A stretch of DNA of 64,000 bases from Misgurnus anguillicaudatus (GCF_027580225.2 NC_073358.2:33072501-33136500), one strand, 5' to 3'; counted from the first letter of the stretch, positions 15,601 through 26,527 are shown. A program made the numbers and translations. The notes: generated by a model from the letters alone, not told the origin.

Positions 15601-18600
15601 TGACGAGATTTTCCGTCTTTCCGCAATACTGCTATTATCCACCAGGTGGCGCACTTCCGCAACTTATACAACCCGGAAGTAGCCCCTCACATGAAAGAGA
15701 AAGAACTCTGTGTATGTTTTAAAGATCGCTCTGCATCTGATCTCTATCAAAAATGGAATTATCTCAGCTTTTTGCTCAAAATTGGGTGTTTTTGAAGAAA
15801 CCTGCCCATGTTTGAGAGGTGATTACAAGAGAACTACTGAAGGTAGGATAAAACGTTTTTTTTTATGTTTGAAAGCAGAGGGTCTGTTCTTTCATCTGAT
15901 ATATTGTTTGTTTATGTATTTAAAGAAGAACATTTTCTGGAAGGCATTAAACTTTTGTGAAAATCATGAAAAATGCTGGCGCTGGCTGGCAACTTTTTTT
16001 AAAAACGCTGGCGGGGAAAGATTTAAGCAGCCTCTCAGTGATAAATCTTAGAGCTACACTGAAGTTGGCAGTTTGATAAAAAGTTATCTTTGTGTGCTAA
16101 AAAGGCACATAAGTTCATGTAGATGGCAATACAGATTCTCTTTTTTTGCCAAATAAATGAAAAGCGTGTTGAAATTATCAATGTCTTCCCTCTTGCTGTA
16201 TCAAAATCTCACCTGGCTTTCCTCAGAGATGGTCCCAATAATGTGCTTAAAGTCAAATTCAGTTTGTGCATGATTACATGATATAACTTTTTTAATACTG
16301 TATCCTAAATTATGGATAATTAATACATTAATAAGATAATACATTTCTGGAGTGTTAAAAAAATTTAAAGAAAAAAATAACAAGAACCGTACTGAACCGA
16401 GAACCGTGACCATAAAACCGTGATACGAACTGAACCGAGGGTTTTGTGAACCGTGCCTCCCCTTATGGCTTGGCAAACAATATTTTTGAATAATATGCTC
16501 CTCTGGCATTCCAAATAAATGGTTACGTGTGGAAAAAATCCTCTGCCTTGTACCATGTACTCTTTGATCTCTGCCAAGCCTTCTCCTATAAACTACAATT
16601 GCTGCCATTTCAAGCGTAAAATGATTTCTGACATGCTTTTTCTGCATTAAATAATTAAGCAAAATCTAGTAATATCACATGCACAAACATTAGTAAATCA
16701 CGTTGCGTGAATCATTTAAATAATCTCCTCCCATTCATTTTGCGTCTAAAAGAGAAAGACCTTTGCTAAAATAATTACCTTTACAGCACTAATTATCCAC
16801 TGCGCATCTTTAGTAAACCCCATCAGTCATTACTTAACGCCAAAATGATGGTTTGCGCTGGCGCAAGCTGTTAGTAAATCTTGCCCAAAGTTTCTATGAA
16901 ATCCTACTTTTTTTTTATGTTATGAATGTGTGTGTACCATCTCCAGTGTTTGTCTCTGTTGTCAGAATGTTTTCTGGACCAGACTTCTCCTCTTTACTTT
17001 TGACATCACATGCCTGCAAATGGAGCTGGAGGGGTTTACCTGCAAACATAAACACGCAAACACAGACACACACATTTACATGTGTTACAGTGCTAAATAG
17101 CAACACTGCTAAGAAGCCTTCGAATACATTCATCACTCTGTTGTTGTGTTACTGAATGATGATAAAAGCAAGGAAAAACTGAATGAAAGTAACAAAAAAG
17201 AAAATATGAATGTAGATATCTTTATAAACTACTGTGTGTTACCATTCCGGTAGAGCAGCCTGAGTCGAACCGAGGCCATGGAGGCCAGCAGTGAGGAAGC
17301 TTTGTATTCGGAGTCCAGATGCTCACAGATACCAGACAGAGAGATGAGGACTTTAGCAACGCTGCCACGAGCCAAAGCAAACGCGAGTAGAGTCAGCTCA
17401 GCTTCAGGAGACACACAGCAGCTAGATGGGCAGAGTATACAATTACTTTCAATTGAAATAGCTGTTATTACTGTCTTATAGAACACAGGATTTCATTATT
17501 ATCAAGCTGACCCGTATTGTATAATTAAAACCAAAAGTTGTTTGTCACTACTACAAACCCAGTATGCACTGTTTTGACCTAATAATAACATGGCCACTTC
17601 ATTATGAAGACCTGTTTTATCGCTTGTTTACACATATTGTCCACTTCCACCTCTGGCTCAGTAACATCATCACAAGGGGAGAGTAGTCAGTAGTGATGAT
17701 TTTACTGCTGCAAACTAAGTGCTCTTCCTCCATACAATATAGTTCTCACTTTTTAACCGCTTAAAAACTTGCCACATTTATTTTGTGCCACCATACTTAC
17801 TTGTGTAACTACTCATGTAACAGTCTTTAAATAGGGAAAACATGGTAGTGTTTGGTGGCTTCTAAATTCATTCCTGTTTGGATCCTAAGGAATAAATGGC
17901 GCTAGGCTAAATGCTAACACAGTCACGACGCACTGTGCAACCGTGTGTTGTTTCAGAGATAGAAGTGCTACAATAAACACACACTCCAACAAGGTACTAC
18001 CAAGGTGTGCCTAATAAAGTGTATATATATAACCATGTGCTGAGTTGAGTTTGTGCTAAAGACTGTAAAATGTTGTTTCTTACTCTGCTATGCGCAGTAA
18101 AAATCCATCCACCTCTTCTAGAATGTTTGCAGAGAAAAATTTAGGAAACTCTGTTGAAGACGGTGTTAAGGAGAGAGGGGGCATGTGCTGTAAGGCTTTC
18201 CTGGAGAACAGCAACAAAAACAGTCAAATTAAATATCTGAACAGTTCCATGGTATTCCCATATTGTTTTAGAAATGGTATACCAAGATTTGTTAGTAAAC
18301 AATTTATAAAAATATGCATTTGTTTTTAGTACCAGTTTTACCATCTGAAACTGTAATATGGTACTACTGCACTATTGTAGGGGTAATTCATTTTCAGTCC
18401 TTCCAGAAAAACGCTGAGTTTTTTGTGATTGTTGCAGCAAAAATCCTTGAACTTGCAGCTTGTTTTCTTTTTCAAATGCGATGGAATATGCAGGATATTT
18501 ATGCAACTTTATGCGATGAACTTGACAAAATTGTGTGAACTTGCAAAAACTGTGTGAACTTTTTGCAGCTTCTGCGGGTTTTTATTGATGTTCACACCAC

Positions 18601-21600
18601 GTAATTACGTCACTTCCTAATAATCCAAGGACAACAGGGGACATGGCTGCGCATGTGTGAAGTAAATGCAACATTTTTAGGGATGCACGATATATCGGCC
18701 GACATATCGTTATCGGCCGATAACTGCTTATTTGTAATATTATCGGTTATCGGTCTGATAGCAAAATTAGGCCGATAAATGAAAGAAGATAAATTATGGA
18801 TTATTTTGGTTTGTTGAACCACTTCACTTGCTCATTGCTGGCCATGTGGAGTTTTGATTGGTTCTTTCTGTGACATAGCACGAAGATGACACATGTTGCG
18901 GGCTTAAGAAGAGTATGCTAGTCTAGCGCAAAGACAAGATGTCCGCGGTCTGCGAGTTTTTCATTGTGTAAATAATATGAATATTTATCGGCCTATAGAT
19001 ATCGGTTACCGCCCCCCATATTTAAAGAGTTATCGGTATCGGCCAAAATTTCCATATCGGTGCATCCCTAAACATTTTTCAACTTTCTGCTAAGATTTAT
19101 ATTACGCTTTGCTACGAAAATGCAGGGATTTTGAAATCACGCAAGCCCGCTCATTTTGCGAGCAGAAATCTGCAATTTATGTGGCGAAAGTGCGGCGTAT
19201 TAAAAAATGCAGCATCCGCATTAAAATGCACTTTGGCTGATTATGCATTAAATCATGCGATCGCACAATCGTGTTTTTCTGGAGGGACTGCATTATACAC
19301 GTCTACAACATAAAGCAAAAAAATTTGATTAACTATGCAGTAAAATGCATTAGTTGTTTATCTTCACTTACTGTGTGCTCTGTAAGACGGTCTGCGCAAG
19401 CACCGGGTTTGTTTCCATGGACGCAGTGACCAGAGATGTGAGGAGTGACAGATACCATATAGCCGAGGCGTCGGATACCGAAACCTCTTTGCTCTTGGTG
19501 ATCTGGTAGCCCATTGTCTTCAGACCGTGAATACGCGTGTCACAGCCATCACTCAGGCAACGCTTAATGTTTATCTGAATATCTGAGAGACAAAAATACA
19601 TGCAAGTATATTCAGAAACATTTACAAGGACAAATTAAGTAAATACGAAACAGAAATCACAGTCTTTTGTTTACATGACACTTCTTACTGCATGTAGTAA
19701 TCTCACATGTCCCGTATAAAGGACAGTGCCAGTTAAGTGGTTGTTAAGACTACAAAGCTACAAAAAAAGCAGTTGAATAAAATGTAAATATGCTAAATGA
19801 GGGTGTGCTTATAGGGATGGGTGATGTTGGCATTGTCCAGCAACGGTACGTATCCCGTGACATTACTGGGAATCCTCACGTCCCTGATCTCCTGCAGGGA
19901 CCGACGGTTCTTCCCCACAGCTATAGACACCAGCTGAGGCATGTAGCTGTGGTCATTTGATGCTACCGCAATGGCCAGACGTCTCAAAACTATATCTGGC
20001 TTCATTTTTAACCTGTGCAAAAAGTGGTGAAAGTATTGATTAAATAGAAATGTTTTAAATATATGAAGAGTTTGTTTCCAAAATGCGATAAACGCCTTTT
20101 TTTAAAATGAGTTACCGCCAAAATCAGTATTGTATCTGGTCAGTAGTAATTAAATTCTTAATGTTACACAATTCCAATATCCACAGTGTTATTCTGTCAT
20201 CTTTTCTCTATTTTCCCAAAATGCAATAAACGCCAGTCCTCCTTCTCTGCAGAATGCAATAAATCCGCTCAACAAATCACAGCGCACCATTTAAAGCATT
20301 GTAAACAATAATGGCGGCACATTGAATTCACACTGAATCCTAGTTTTTCTCATCTACTTTGTATTTCGTGATAAACAAACAAACAAAAACAAAATAATAC
20401 TTTGATGGCATTGCTAAACCTGTGGTGGTTTTCTGTGAAGGGAAAGAAGTGTAAGCCATCAAAGCCTAATATTTTACGCAAGAGGCACTCGGAAAACGAA
20501 AAATGTTGGCTGTTGCTTGTTCTCCCAACAGCATTAAACTTCTGTCATGCTAACACATTGACCCCAGTGGATCTTGTGAAAAACCCTCTATTTTTTTTTT
20601 ACTCAAAGCCAACGAAAATCGAGCAGGACCAAAACATTTTACAACTGATCGCTGTCAAAAAAGTTCAGCGACGACGTCCCAAGTATTACAGCAGCAATGA
20701 CAGTGTTCTTATTATGACAAAGTACGTGTTTTGATTAATGCATTAATTTTTTAATCAGTGTATACCACTAGTTAACTAAATAAATATAACATGGCAAAGA
20801 TTAATGCACATTTATATATTGATTCAATAGATTTATAGCATTTTGAAAAAACTTGTCATGGATTTATTGCATTTTGTGAGAAAAAGAATCAGTTTTTATA
20901 ATAAATCTTTGAAAATCTAATTATGGATTTGAATTTTTTTATGTTTTTATAACGTAAAAATGCTTTGTGAAAGTTTGTAATAGAAAATAGCGTTTTTTAT
21001 CTTGTCACTTTCTTGTTATAGAAAACACAAAATTAGTCAAAATGGATTTATTGCGTTTTGGAACCAAACTCTTCATATACAGTTTCTTATATTCACGTGA
21101 CATCATGGCATTTACTTATATTTTAGTGCTACATAGCAAAGCTCAAAGAAGGTTGTTTACCATTTTACCAACAGTTATTATTTTAATTAATTTATATATT
21201 AAATTATATTGTAATACATGCCTTATCCAGTGTGAGCGAGCGCTGCCGTCTGACTGCCAGAAAGACACAGTCTCTCCATTGGTCATTTTGTGGATGTCAG
21301 CACTGTTAGACGAAGCCTCAATAGAACTGTAACACTGGCTGACAACTTTGACCTTATCCACGTCCGGGTCATGATTCAATTCCGATCTGTATTGGATGTC
21401 AAGATCTAAGTGAAGAATAGAAGAAATAAAAAAATTTGAGTAAATATGTTATTTATAATAAATTCATCTTTTACTTTAAATGAGAACATTTGTGCCAGCA
21501 GTGATTTCAAATTCAAATTTATGACTGTTTTTATACAGGATACAAGAAGATGTGGGCAATTCCATGCAAATGTCAACCTTATCATGAAGTTTTTACCAAA

Positions 21601-24600
21601 AGTTTCTAACCATATTATATTTCAAATGTCATTATTTTGTGGTTAAAATACACATGCAAAAGTTATTTTAAAGCATTTTTGGGTAACACTTTATTATAAT
21701 GTTCCTGATTTAACATTAGTTAATGTATTAACTAACATGAACAAACCATGAGCAATACATTTGTTACAGTATTTATTCATCTTTGTTAATGTTAGTTAAT
21801 AGAAATAAAGCTGTTAATTGTTTGTTCATGTTAGTTCACGGTGCATTAACTAACGTTAACCAAATTTTAATAAAGTATTAGTAATTGTTGAAATTAACAT
21901 TAATAAAGATTAATAAATGCTGCACAAGTGCAGTTCATCGTTAGTTCATGTTAACTAATGTAGTTAACTAATGTTAATTAATGAACATTATAATAAAGTG
22001 TTACCCATTTTTGCATTATTTTTAATAGTTAAGTAAAGGTACATTTCAGAATAGTCACATGCATAATGGAGAAATGTTGCTTCTTCCTTATAAATTCACA
22101 CACAAAAATTAATAGTTATAACAAATATTAAATGTTTTTTGAAAGGCCATCTCTTCTTCATTTGTTGGGTTTGATTGCTTCCTGTTTGTGCATTTTAATT
22201 CACAAAATTCCCACAAATTATGTTTTCCCCTTTTTGTCGCATCCATAACGCATGCATGGTAACACAAATTTTGAGCGATTCAAAGTCATATTTTTTACTC
22301 TCACTTTCTCACTGTCTAAACAAAACATGCGCAGTGAACATGCGCAGAATTGAGCATTGATTTTTACCTTTCTCTTTCTGCAGTAAGTATTCCAGGAAGT
22401 CTTGCACTACAGATGACCTCATAGTGCAGATGCTGTTGTAGCCCTCCAGCACAGGAAATGGGATGGAACTGCTGGGGATGCGATTCCTGTGCAAGAACTT
22501 CAGGATCTTGGAGGCATGTGTTTTAAGACGATCTTTGGACTTGGAGAATATATCCACAAATCCTGGAGACACATGGATGGGTCAAAAGTGTAACAAAGTA
22601 AAAATGGAGTCGTCTACAACTTTGCATAATCACATGGCTAGACAAACCGTAACCATTTCAGGTCATGTTGTTGCCATTGCATAAACTTAAACCTGACCTT
22701 GTTTGTGAAATCTAATTATAAGATTAGGAGCATCAGAGTTTGATTTCACTCACTGATTTCACATTGATTTCAATCTTTGACATGACCTTCCTCAGTCAAT
22801 ATTAAAGATATCAAGGTTACTGTCACAGAATCTTCTTTACAGTTTTATTTAGAACACAGTAAATAACAAAATAATGACTTAAGATGGGTTTTCACAAACT
22901 CCTGGGTCATAAACTTCACTGTCTAAATTGAGGAGTAACATCCAAATAAGTAAGAATCTTTATGCCTGCTACCCACCTGGTGTCAGAGAGCACGCCTGGA
23001 GCTGTCTGATCACATGACTAAGTTCTCCCTGCAGATTGGCTCCATTGGAGTTCTTTAGTACCATGAGCATGTTCTCCACATCAACAATCCCATCACCCTC
23101 AGCATCGAACTGACCAAAGGCCTATACAACACAAGTAAAAGAAAGGATGTTTTGGTTAGTGTGTTCTAAAAGAACCCACATACACATGTATTTTATTATC
23201 CGTTTACATATATACATGTTTTAGCAGTAACAACATAAACAAGCAGCTGTCGTGGTCCGCACGTAACTTCCGGTAAACTCCGCTAAGAATAAATAACAAC
23301 AAAGTTCTTTAAACATAGTTTATTTATATAACAAAAACAACACTTATAGATTACCTAGGAAACCAAAATATTTGTTATTTTTGACGAGACATTTGTTCAG
23401 ACGGTAGTAAGTTCGGATCCAGACGTGTATCGGGTCAGCACACGTGCGTCCGATTAAACCGTCTATGGCCCTGTCCCAAATGGCACACTCCGGACTTGTG
23501 GTGCTCCTCAGAGTCCACACATTAATGACATCATGTTGTCCAGACTTTAGGGACCCTTGATGCGAGTCCACGTGGGTGCACCTGAGTCGTATTTTGGACA
23601 GACTCGAGCGTCACACTGGAAATAGGTAGAGAAATTGCCCGTCATTGTGAACTCCTCCCTGATTGGTCTGATTGCTCTTTTGCAGGGACTTCTGGGTTGG
23701 TAAAGTGCGCAAAGCCTGCTGCAGTGCGGGCTTTGCTGAAGACCGCATCAAGGGGGCAAAGGAGGCACTGAAGAGCACACTTCAAAACGTAATAATGACA
23801 GATGGGACACCTGACCCTACGGACTCGTAGACTAAGCGAGCACGCGCAATTTAAGGCCACAAGACCGAAAGTCCACATGAAGTGCGCTATTTGGGACAGG
23901 GCCTATATCTACCAAGGGTTTTTTCCTCCTAGGACTCCTAAGAAGTTAGGAGGTTTTTCTCCTAGGGGGTTTTTTAAACCCGGGGAGTCAGACGACATTG
24001 GCTTAACTTAGCACCCTCTTCTATACGTTACATTATTAATATGCTCGCTTGTAAAGTTTATTAATAGCCGCTGTATTTTGCTACTTATGTTGTCTATCGA
24101 TTTTTCTGTGTTTTTCCCTGCTTCTATTAATGAAAAGCTGCTTTGAAACAATTACCAATTGTGAAAAGCGCTATATAAATAAAATTGAAAAAAATTGTAT
24201 ATTTTCAAAACCGTATCTTTCTCTATGATGTTTGCCCGTTCGTCCGCATGCAAAATGCAATATCAGGTGACTAAAACCGAACTTTTATTAAAACTCCTGA
24301 CAGGGTGAAGATTTTTAGAAATTCCGGTTGCACCGTTTTCGTGTAGCCGGTGAATCTGGAAATTTTGGCCTGTGGCGTGCTGAGGGGAAACTCTGCAATG
24401 GCTTCTGATTGGCCAACATGGCTTTATGATTAGGGTTGTATCACGATCTGTTCGTTTGGCATGCTATTGACAAAGCTTCATACCGAGTTCTGTGTCTTCG
24501 TGTGGATGCAGCAGAGATTTTTTTTTAACAAAGAAGGGGAAAATCAGTTTATAAAAACACCTGTGTATGTGTGGACTAGGCCAAAGACAACAGCCATGCT

Positions 24601-26527
24601 ATCAGCATCTGCAGCTCCCTCAGATAGGCTGACTATTTCACACACAAGCCAGCATTTGAATCATTTGAAAAGCAAATGACAGAGCCGTGTTTACAGCAGT
24701 GAAGCACATTTTAAAGCTTAAATTGGGCACCACTGAAACAAAATGTTTGAAAGAAATGTGTTTTGGACAAGGTATTGTAGCATGAAAATACCATGTTTTA
24801 TTTTTGGCATGTGTCATGGTCTTTGGTGTATCATGAAAATACCATGATACATAATACAGTAATTATTTAATATTTAGCACCGTAGCATACTTTTAAAAGC
24901 TATGGTCTGGTAAACATCTGATACCATCACCACAACAGTACCTTTGTGTCAAAAGTATTGTGAAGCAATCACAGATAACAGATGTATCCGATTATAGGAT
25001 GTTTTTGCTGATACCGATTATAACAAACACCTATTGGCTGAATCAATACTAATATTTATCACTTCTTAACTTAATACGAACATTTGTTATTAAAAAGATC
25101 ACCTTTGTATCGTTTAAAAAAGATAAATCAGATTAAATTATAGCTGCCTTTCATGTTACAGTTGATATAACAATACTACTAAACTGATCTGCTGATAAAT
25201 ATTGGCAGTCGATACTCTAAGCATGTCTACTGATTGGCTCCGGATATGGTTTACATTTAATGCACTTTGCTATTATACAGTTGGGGGGATCGTTTTACAC
25301 AGTATGCAAATATAACGAAACAATAGGGAACAGGTGTGTTAATGTATACATGTATGGTATCAATTGTCAGATATTAAATTATAACTTTTATTAGTTCACA
25401 TGAAAACCTGACATATACCTGCCTGACAGGTTGTGGGTCAATATCTACTGGTCAATGTAAACAAATCCTTGCAACTGCTGCTTCATGAAAAGCAAAATGT
25501 AAAGTTGCCCACAGAGGGTGCCACACCTATGAATTCTAGCAAGGCAGCTAAACTAGGTTTTGAGACCGCTGATCAATAACCTGTCTCTAATATGACCATA
25601 TCAGTGGTCATGTTACACAACATGACCACTGATATGAGTAAGCATGAGTAATGAGTCGAGATAATTGAACAACTTTCAGCTGTCTGTCAAAAGTCCTGCA
25701 GTACACAAATCTGCTGGTTAGCATTACTAGCTTACTAGTTAAGCATGTATGTGACTTAAAGATTTATAAAAGATAGCAACCACAGCATGCTGTAAAAATG
25801 CTATAATGTTGCATGCAAGTTTAATCGAATGGGTTATTAAATCAAAATAAGTCAATTTTGACTAGTGGGGAGTTGACATACCTTACAAAAACAAGTTGGA
25901 ATTATTTAACGTATTAAGTTCAGGTTAAACAGAAACTTACATTATTATTAAAATTTGTTTTACAGTGTAGGTGCTTCATTTCTCAAGGGAACTAGATGTG
26001 GGTGACACTTTATTGATCACCAACAACTTTTCAAATACCAGCCCAGATTTGTAAACCACCATGTTATTCATCATGTCAAGGTTCATGGTTACCTCCTCGC
26101 ACTCATCTCTTGGCGCGTCTCTGCTCTCCAGCATCTCGCAGAACTGCTCCAGTGTTACGGACTCCTCACCGCGGCTCAGCCGCTCCTCCAGCCACCGCAC
26201 CAGAGCGCTGTCGTTCCGCGCCAACACCGACTCCGAAATGGCGACCCACGAGTCGCTCATACGGGCCGCCGCCTCTCTTAGTTTCACCTGCTCGAGTAAA
26301 GCTTCGGGCGTGGGCAGTCCATAGCTCGGTGTCGGCGTGTTCGTCGACCCTTTTCCGCTTCTTCCCGGACCGGAGCCTGCTCCTCCACCGCCGCCGCCAC
26401 CTCCGCTGCCAGCCCTGTTTCCTGTGGCCGCAGAGGCCGGGCTGCCATCGGCGAACACCGGGCTCTCCGTTTCTACATCCTCCTCATCGCCGCTCCCAGG
26501 GCCACAGCCACTCTCTGCGTTCCCCAT
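625..26527 (-). CDS. zzef1: ZZEF1, zinc finger ZZ-type and EF-hand domain protein, N-terminal 1,609 codons (partial)
   Basis: Large multidomain protein. Exons, 5' to 3': 26093-26527, 22977-23121, 22368-22562, 21222-21405, 19813-20012, 19372-19582, 18084-18200, 17243-17421, 16938-17039, 13959-14050, 13708-13853, 13457-13556, 12744-12962, 12490-12581, 10708-10892, 10382-10515, 10149-10219, 9950-10064, 9541-9700, 6801-6922, 6545-6667, 4866-5035, 3914-3995, 2929-3130, 2258-2394, 1920-2163, 1389-1468, 1210-1300, 625-1120. They join without a stop or phase break, apart from two odd donors described separately. Residues 1-145 start MGNAES (an N-myristoylation-like context) and include a glycine-rich linker. 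An EF-hand lies near residue 151 and a DOC/APC10-like domain near 240-425. The known family protein is about 2,960 residues with two ZZ fingers in its C-terminal half, so those fingers must lie beyond the left edge. The family is reported to bind histone H3 tails through ZZ. The identification rests on remembered vertebrate ZZEF1 and conserved neighbours. Confidence 0.93.
1810..1905. repeat. Family C half-copy
   Basis: Reads gttttcccagacagggttta and tttaagtagtatttacaaaa, matching the first half of family C. The second arm is absent and exon 26 of zzef1 follows at 1920. Confidence 0.6.
3571..3848. mobile_element. TTAA-flanked MITE
   Basis: TTAA precedes AGGAACAGTATGTA, and TACATACTGTTCCT is followed by TTAA, so a 278-bp inverted-repeat element has a TTAA target duplication (piggyBac or Kolobok type). 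A unit of about 33 bp containing tttgtgattgcagtacca is tandemly repeated inside. Confidence 0.75.
4103..4809. mobile_element. PIF/Harbinger-like non-autonomous element
   Basis: TGGTGCTTTTCC and GGAAAAGCGCCA form the ends, and the arms continue with taccccacgggtcaggtcg matched in reverse. TTA flanks both sides (4100-4102 and 4810-4812), consistent with a TWA target duplication. No transposase frame is visible. It lies just beyond the donor side of zzef1 exon 22. Confidence 0.65.
5134..6020. mobile_element. TTAA-flanked long-inverted-repeat element, family A copy 1
   Basis: The 887-bp element begins AGGAATAGTCCATTTTCTTA and ends with a diverged reverse complement (AATGGAATATTCCT), with TTAA on both sides. 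The inverted arms extend for several hundred bp. Family A has further copies at 8056-8969 and 39442-40242. Confidence 0.85.
6415..6500 (+). repeat. SINE fragment
   Basis: The wording gggtttgttgtccaggaaac, acacac and tgtatatcttgtaatcactt parallels the post-B-box part of the SINE at 7005-7151. The tRNA head is missing. Confidence 0.5.
7005..7151 (+). repeat. tRNA-derived SINE
   Basis: An A-box-like tagctcagtggtagagc and a B-box ggttcgaaccc are followed by a tRNA-unrelated tail with agtcactttagataaaagcg and repeated aaatgtaaatg. That tail is typical of teleost SINEs, so this is not a functional tRNA gene. It lies in the zzef1 intron between exons 19 and 20. Confidence 0.8.
7190..7365 (+). repeat. 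Interspersed repeat, also at 13000-13180
   Basis: Shared blocks include atagac/acgcgttg, ttaatttc-ggtct-tg, ggtctg/gatctggcta and acgaggggagac. The two copies are diverged and I cannot assign a family. Confidence 0.5.
8056..8969. mobile_element. TTAA-flanked long-inverted-repeat element, family A copy 2
   Basis: The arms match copy 1 (for example ttcagtcgagaagaaattatg and its reverse), but the ends read AGGATTAGTC and GACTAATCC. TTAA lies at both borders; the right border overlaps the element by a base. This copy is visibly more diverged than copies 1 and 3. Confidence 0.8.
11279..11590. mobile_element. hAT-type palindromic MITE, family B copy 1
   Basis: The 312-bp foldback starts GGTAACACTTTATTATAATG and ends in its reverse complement. 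It is flanked by an exact 8-bp duplication, GAAAAATC (11271-11278 and 11591-11598). The second family B copy is at 21682-22005. Confidence 0.9.
11661..12295. mobile_element. TTAA-flanked long-inverted-repeat element
   Basis: TTAA (11657-11660) then AGGGACACTC; the right end GAGTGTCCCT is followed by TTAA (12296-12299). The arms are about 300 bp and include ccgggtctggcggtaccact and its reverse, so nearly the whole 635 bp can fold back. Confidence 0.85.
14101..14507. mobile_element. TTAA-flanked inverted-repeat element
   Basis: TTAA (14097-14100) then AAGGAAACACCACCGTTTTT; the right arm AAAAACGGTGACGTTTTCCT is followed by TTAA. A related reverse-oriented fragment lies at about 17787-17945 (accatacttacttgtgtaac and tggtggcttctaaattcatt shared). 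Confidence 0.75.
14903..16464 (+). mobile_element. hAT transposon remnant with BED-finger relic
   Basis: The ends TAGGGGTGGCACGGTTCA and TGAACCGTGCCTCCCCTT (as TGTGAACCGTGCC... on the plus strand) flank 1,562 bp. An exact 8-bp duplication, ATGGCTTG, sits at 14895-14902 and 16465-16472. Inside, 15127-15315 encodes LEDAPASYKFGVWKHF, the hallmark start of ZBED-type BED zinc fingers of hAT transposases. The zinc ligands that should follow are lost and the frame ends soon after, so the copy is dead. Confidence 0.85.
17787..17945 (-). repeat. Fragment of the 14101-14507 element family
   Basis: The reverse complement of the central part of the 14101-14507 element, with several substitutions and no recognisable ends. 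Confidence 0.65.
18678..19070. mobile_element. hAT-type MITE (ATCGG-rich)
   Basis: The ends TAGGGATGCACGATA and CCGATATGGA / GGTGCATCCCTA border 393 bp rich in TATCGGCC. An exact 8-bp duplication AACATTTT flanks it (18670-18677 and 19071-19078). No transposase is encoded. Confidence 0.9.
19372..21405 (-). other. zzef1: zzef1 exons 4-6: DOC/APC10-like domain
   Basis: Exons 21222-21405, 19813-20012 and 19372-19582 encode a galactose-binding-like beta-sandwich of the DOC/APC10 class. Recognisable stretches are SSNSADIHKMTNGE, FWQSDGSARSHWIRLKMKPD, VRIPSNVTGYVPLLDNANI and INIKRCLSDGCDTRIHGLK. In APC10 this fold takes part in substrate recognition by the anaphase-promoting complex; its role in ZZEF1 is not settled. 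Both introns within the segment have non-standard donors: GC after exon 4 and AT after exon 5. Confidence 0.85.
20061..21078 (+). mobile_element. Unclassified terminal-inverted-repeat element, copy 2 (complete)
   Basis: The left end ATATGAAGAGTTTG pairs with the right end CAAACTCTTCATAT. The inverted repeat runs about 33 bp and ends in a CCAAAA-GC-ATAAA word. That word recurs as direct or inverted subterminal copies at 20216, 20251, 20868 and 21041, as transposase-binding sites often do. An open frame of 110 codons (20402-20734) is not a protein I recognise. The target duplication is unclear in the AT-rich flanks (TA or ATAT). It lies in zzef1 intron 4. Confidence 0.7.
21682..22005. mobile_element. 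hAT-type palindromic MITE, family B copy 2
   Basis: The same GGTAACACTTTATTATAATG ends as 11279-11590, with its own exact 8-bp duplication CATTTTTG (21674-21681 and 22006-22013). Confidence 0.9.
22977..23121 (-). other. zzef1: zzef1 exon 2: EF-hand
   Basis: This exon reads AFGQFDAEGDGIVDVEN and continues to a conserved helix ending QLQACSLTP. The EF-hand loop is residues 151-162, with D at position 1, E at 3, D at 5, G at 6 and D at 9. Position 12 is N rather than the usual E or D; I recall the same in mammalian ZZEF1, so calcium affinity may be low. The acceptor is tatag and the donor gtgggt. Confidence 0.9.
23467..23903. mobile_element. Inverted-repeat element, GGCCCTGTCCC ends
   Basis: GGCCCTGTCCCAAATGGC at the left is mirrored by GCTATTTGGGACAGGGCC at the right, with partial inner matching (cacactccggactt / aagtccacatgaagtgc). 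Flanks share TAT, but the target duplication is not certain. Confidence 0.65.
23905..24195 (+). repeat. LINE-like 3' tail fragment
   Basis: The text gaaaagctgctttgaaacaa, then gtgaaaagcgctatataaat and an aaaattgaaaa run, resembles the 3' ends of fish non-LTR retrotransposons. Family not assigned. Confidence 0.4.
24196..26092 (-). other. Left part of zzef1 intron 1, nothing recognised
   Basis: AT-rich intron sequence. A 13-bp inverted pair (catgaccactgat / atcagtggtcatg) occurs near 25595-25635. No conserved frame or element end was found. Confidence 0.5.

Noticed and set aside
16201..16662. 153-codon minus-strand open frame
   Set aside because: It lies partly in the hAT remnant, crosses its border and matches no protein I know.
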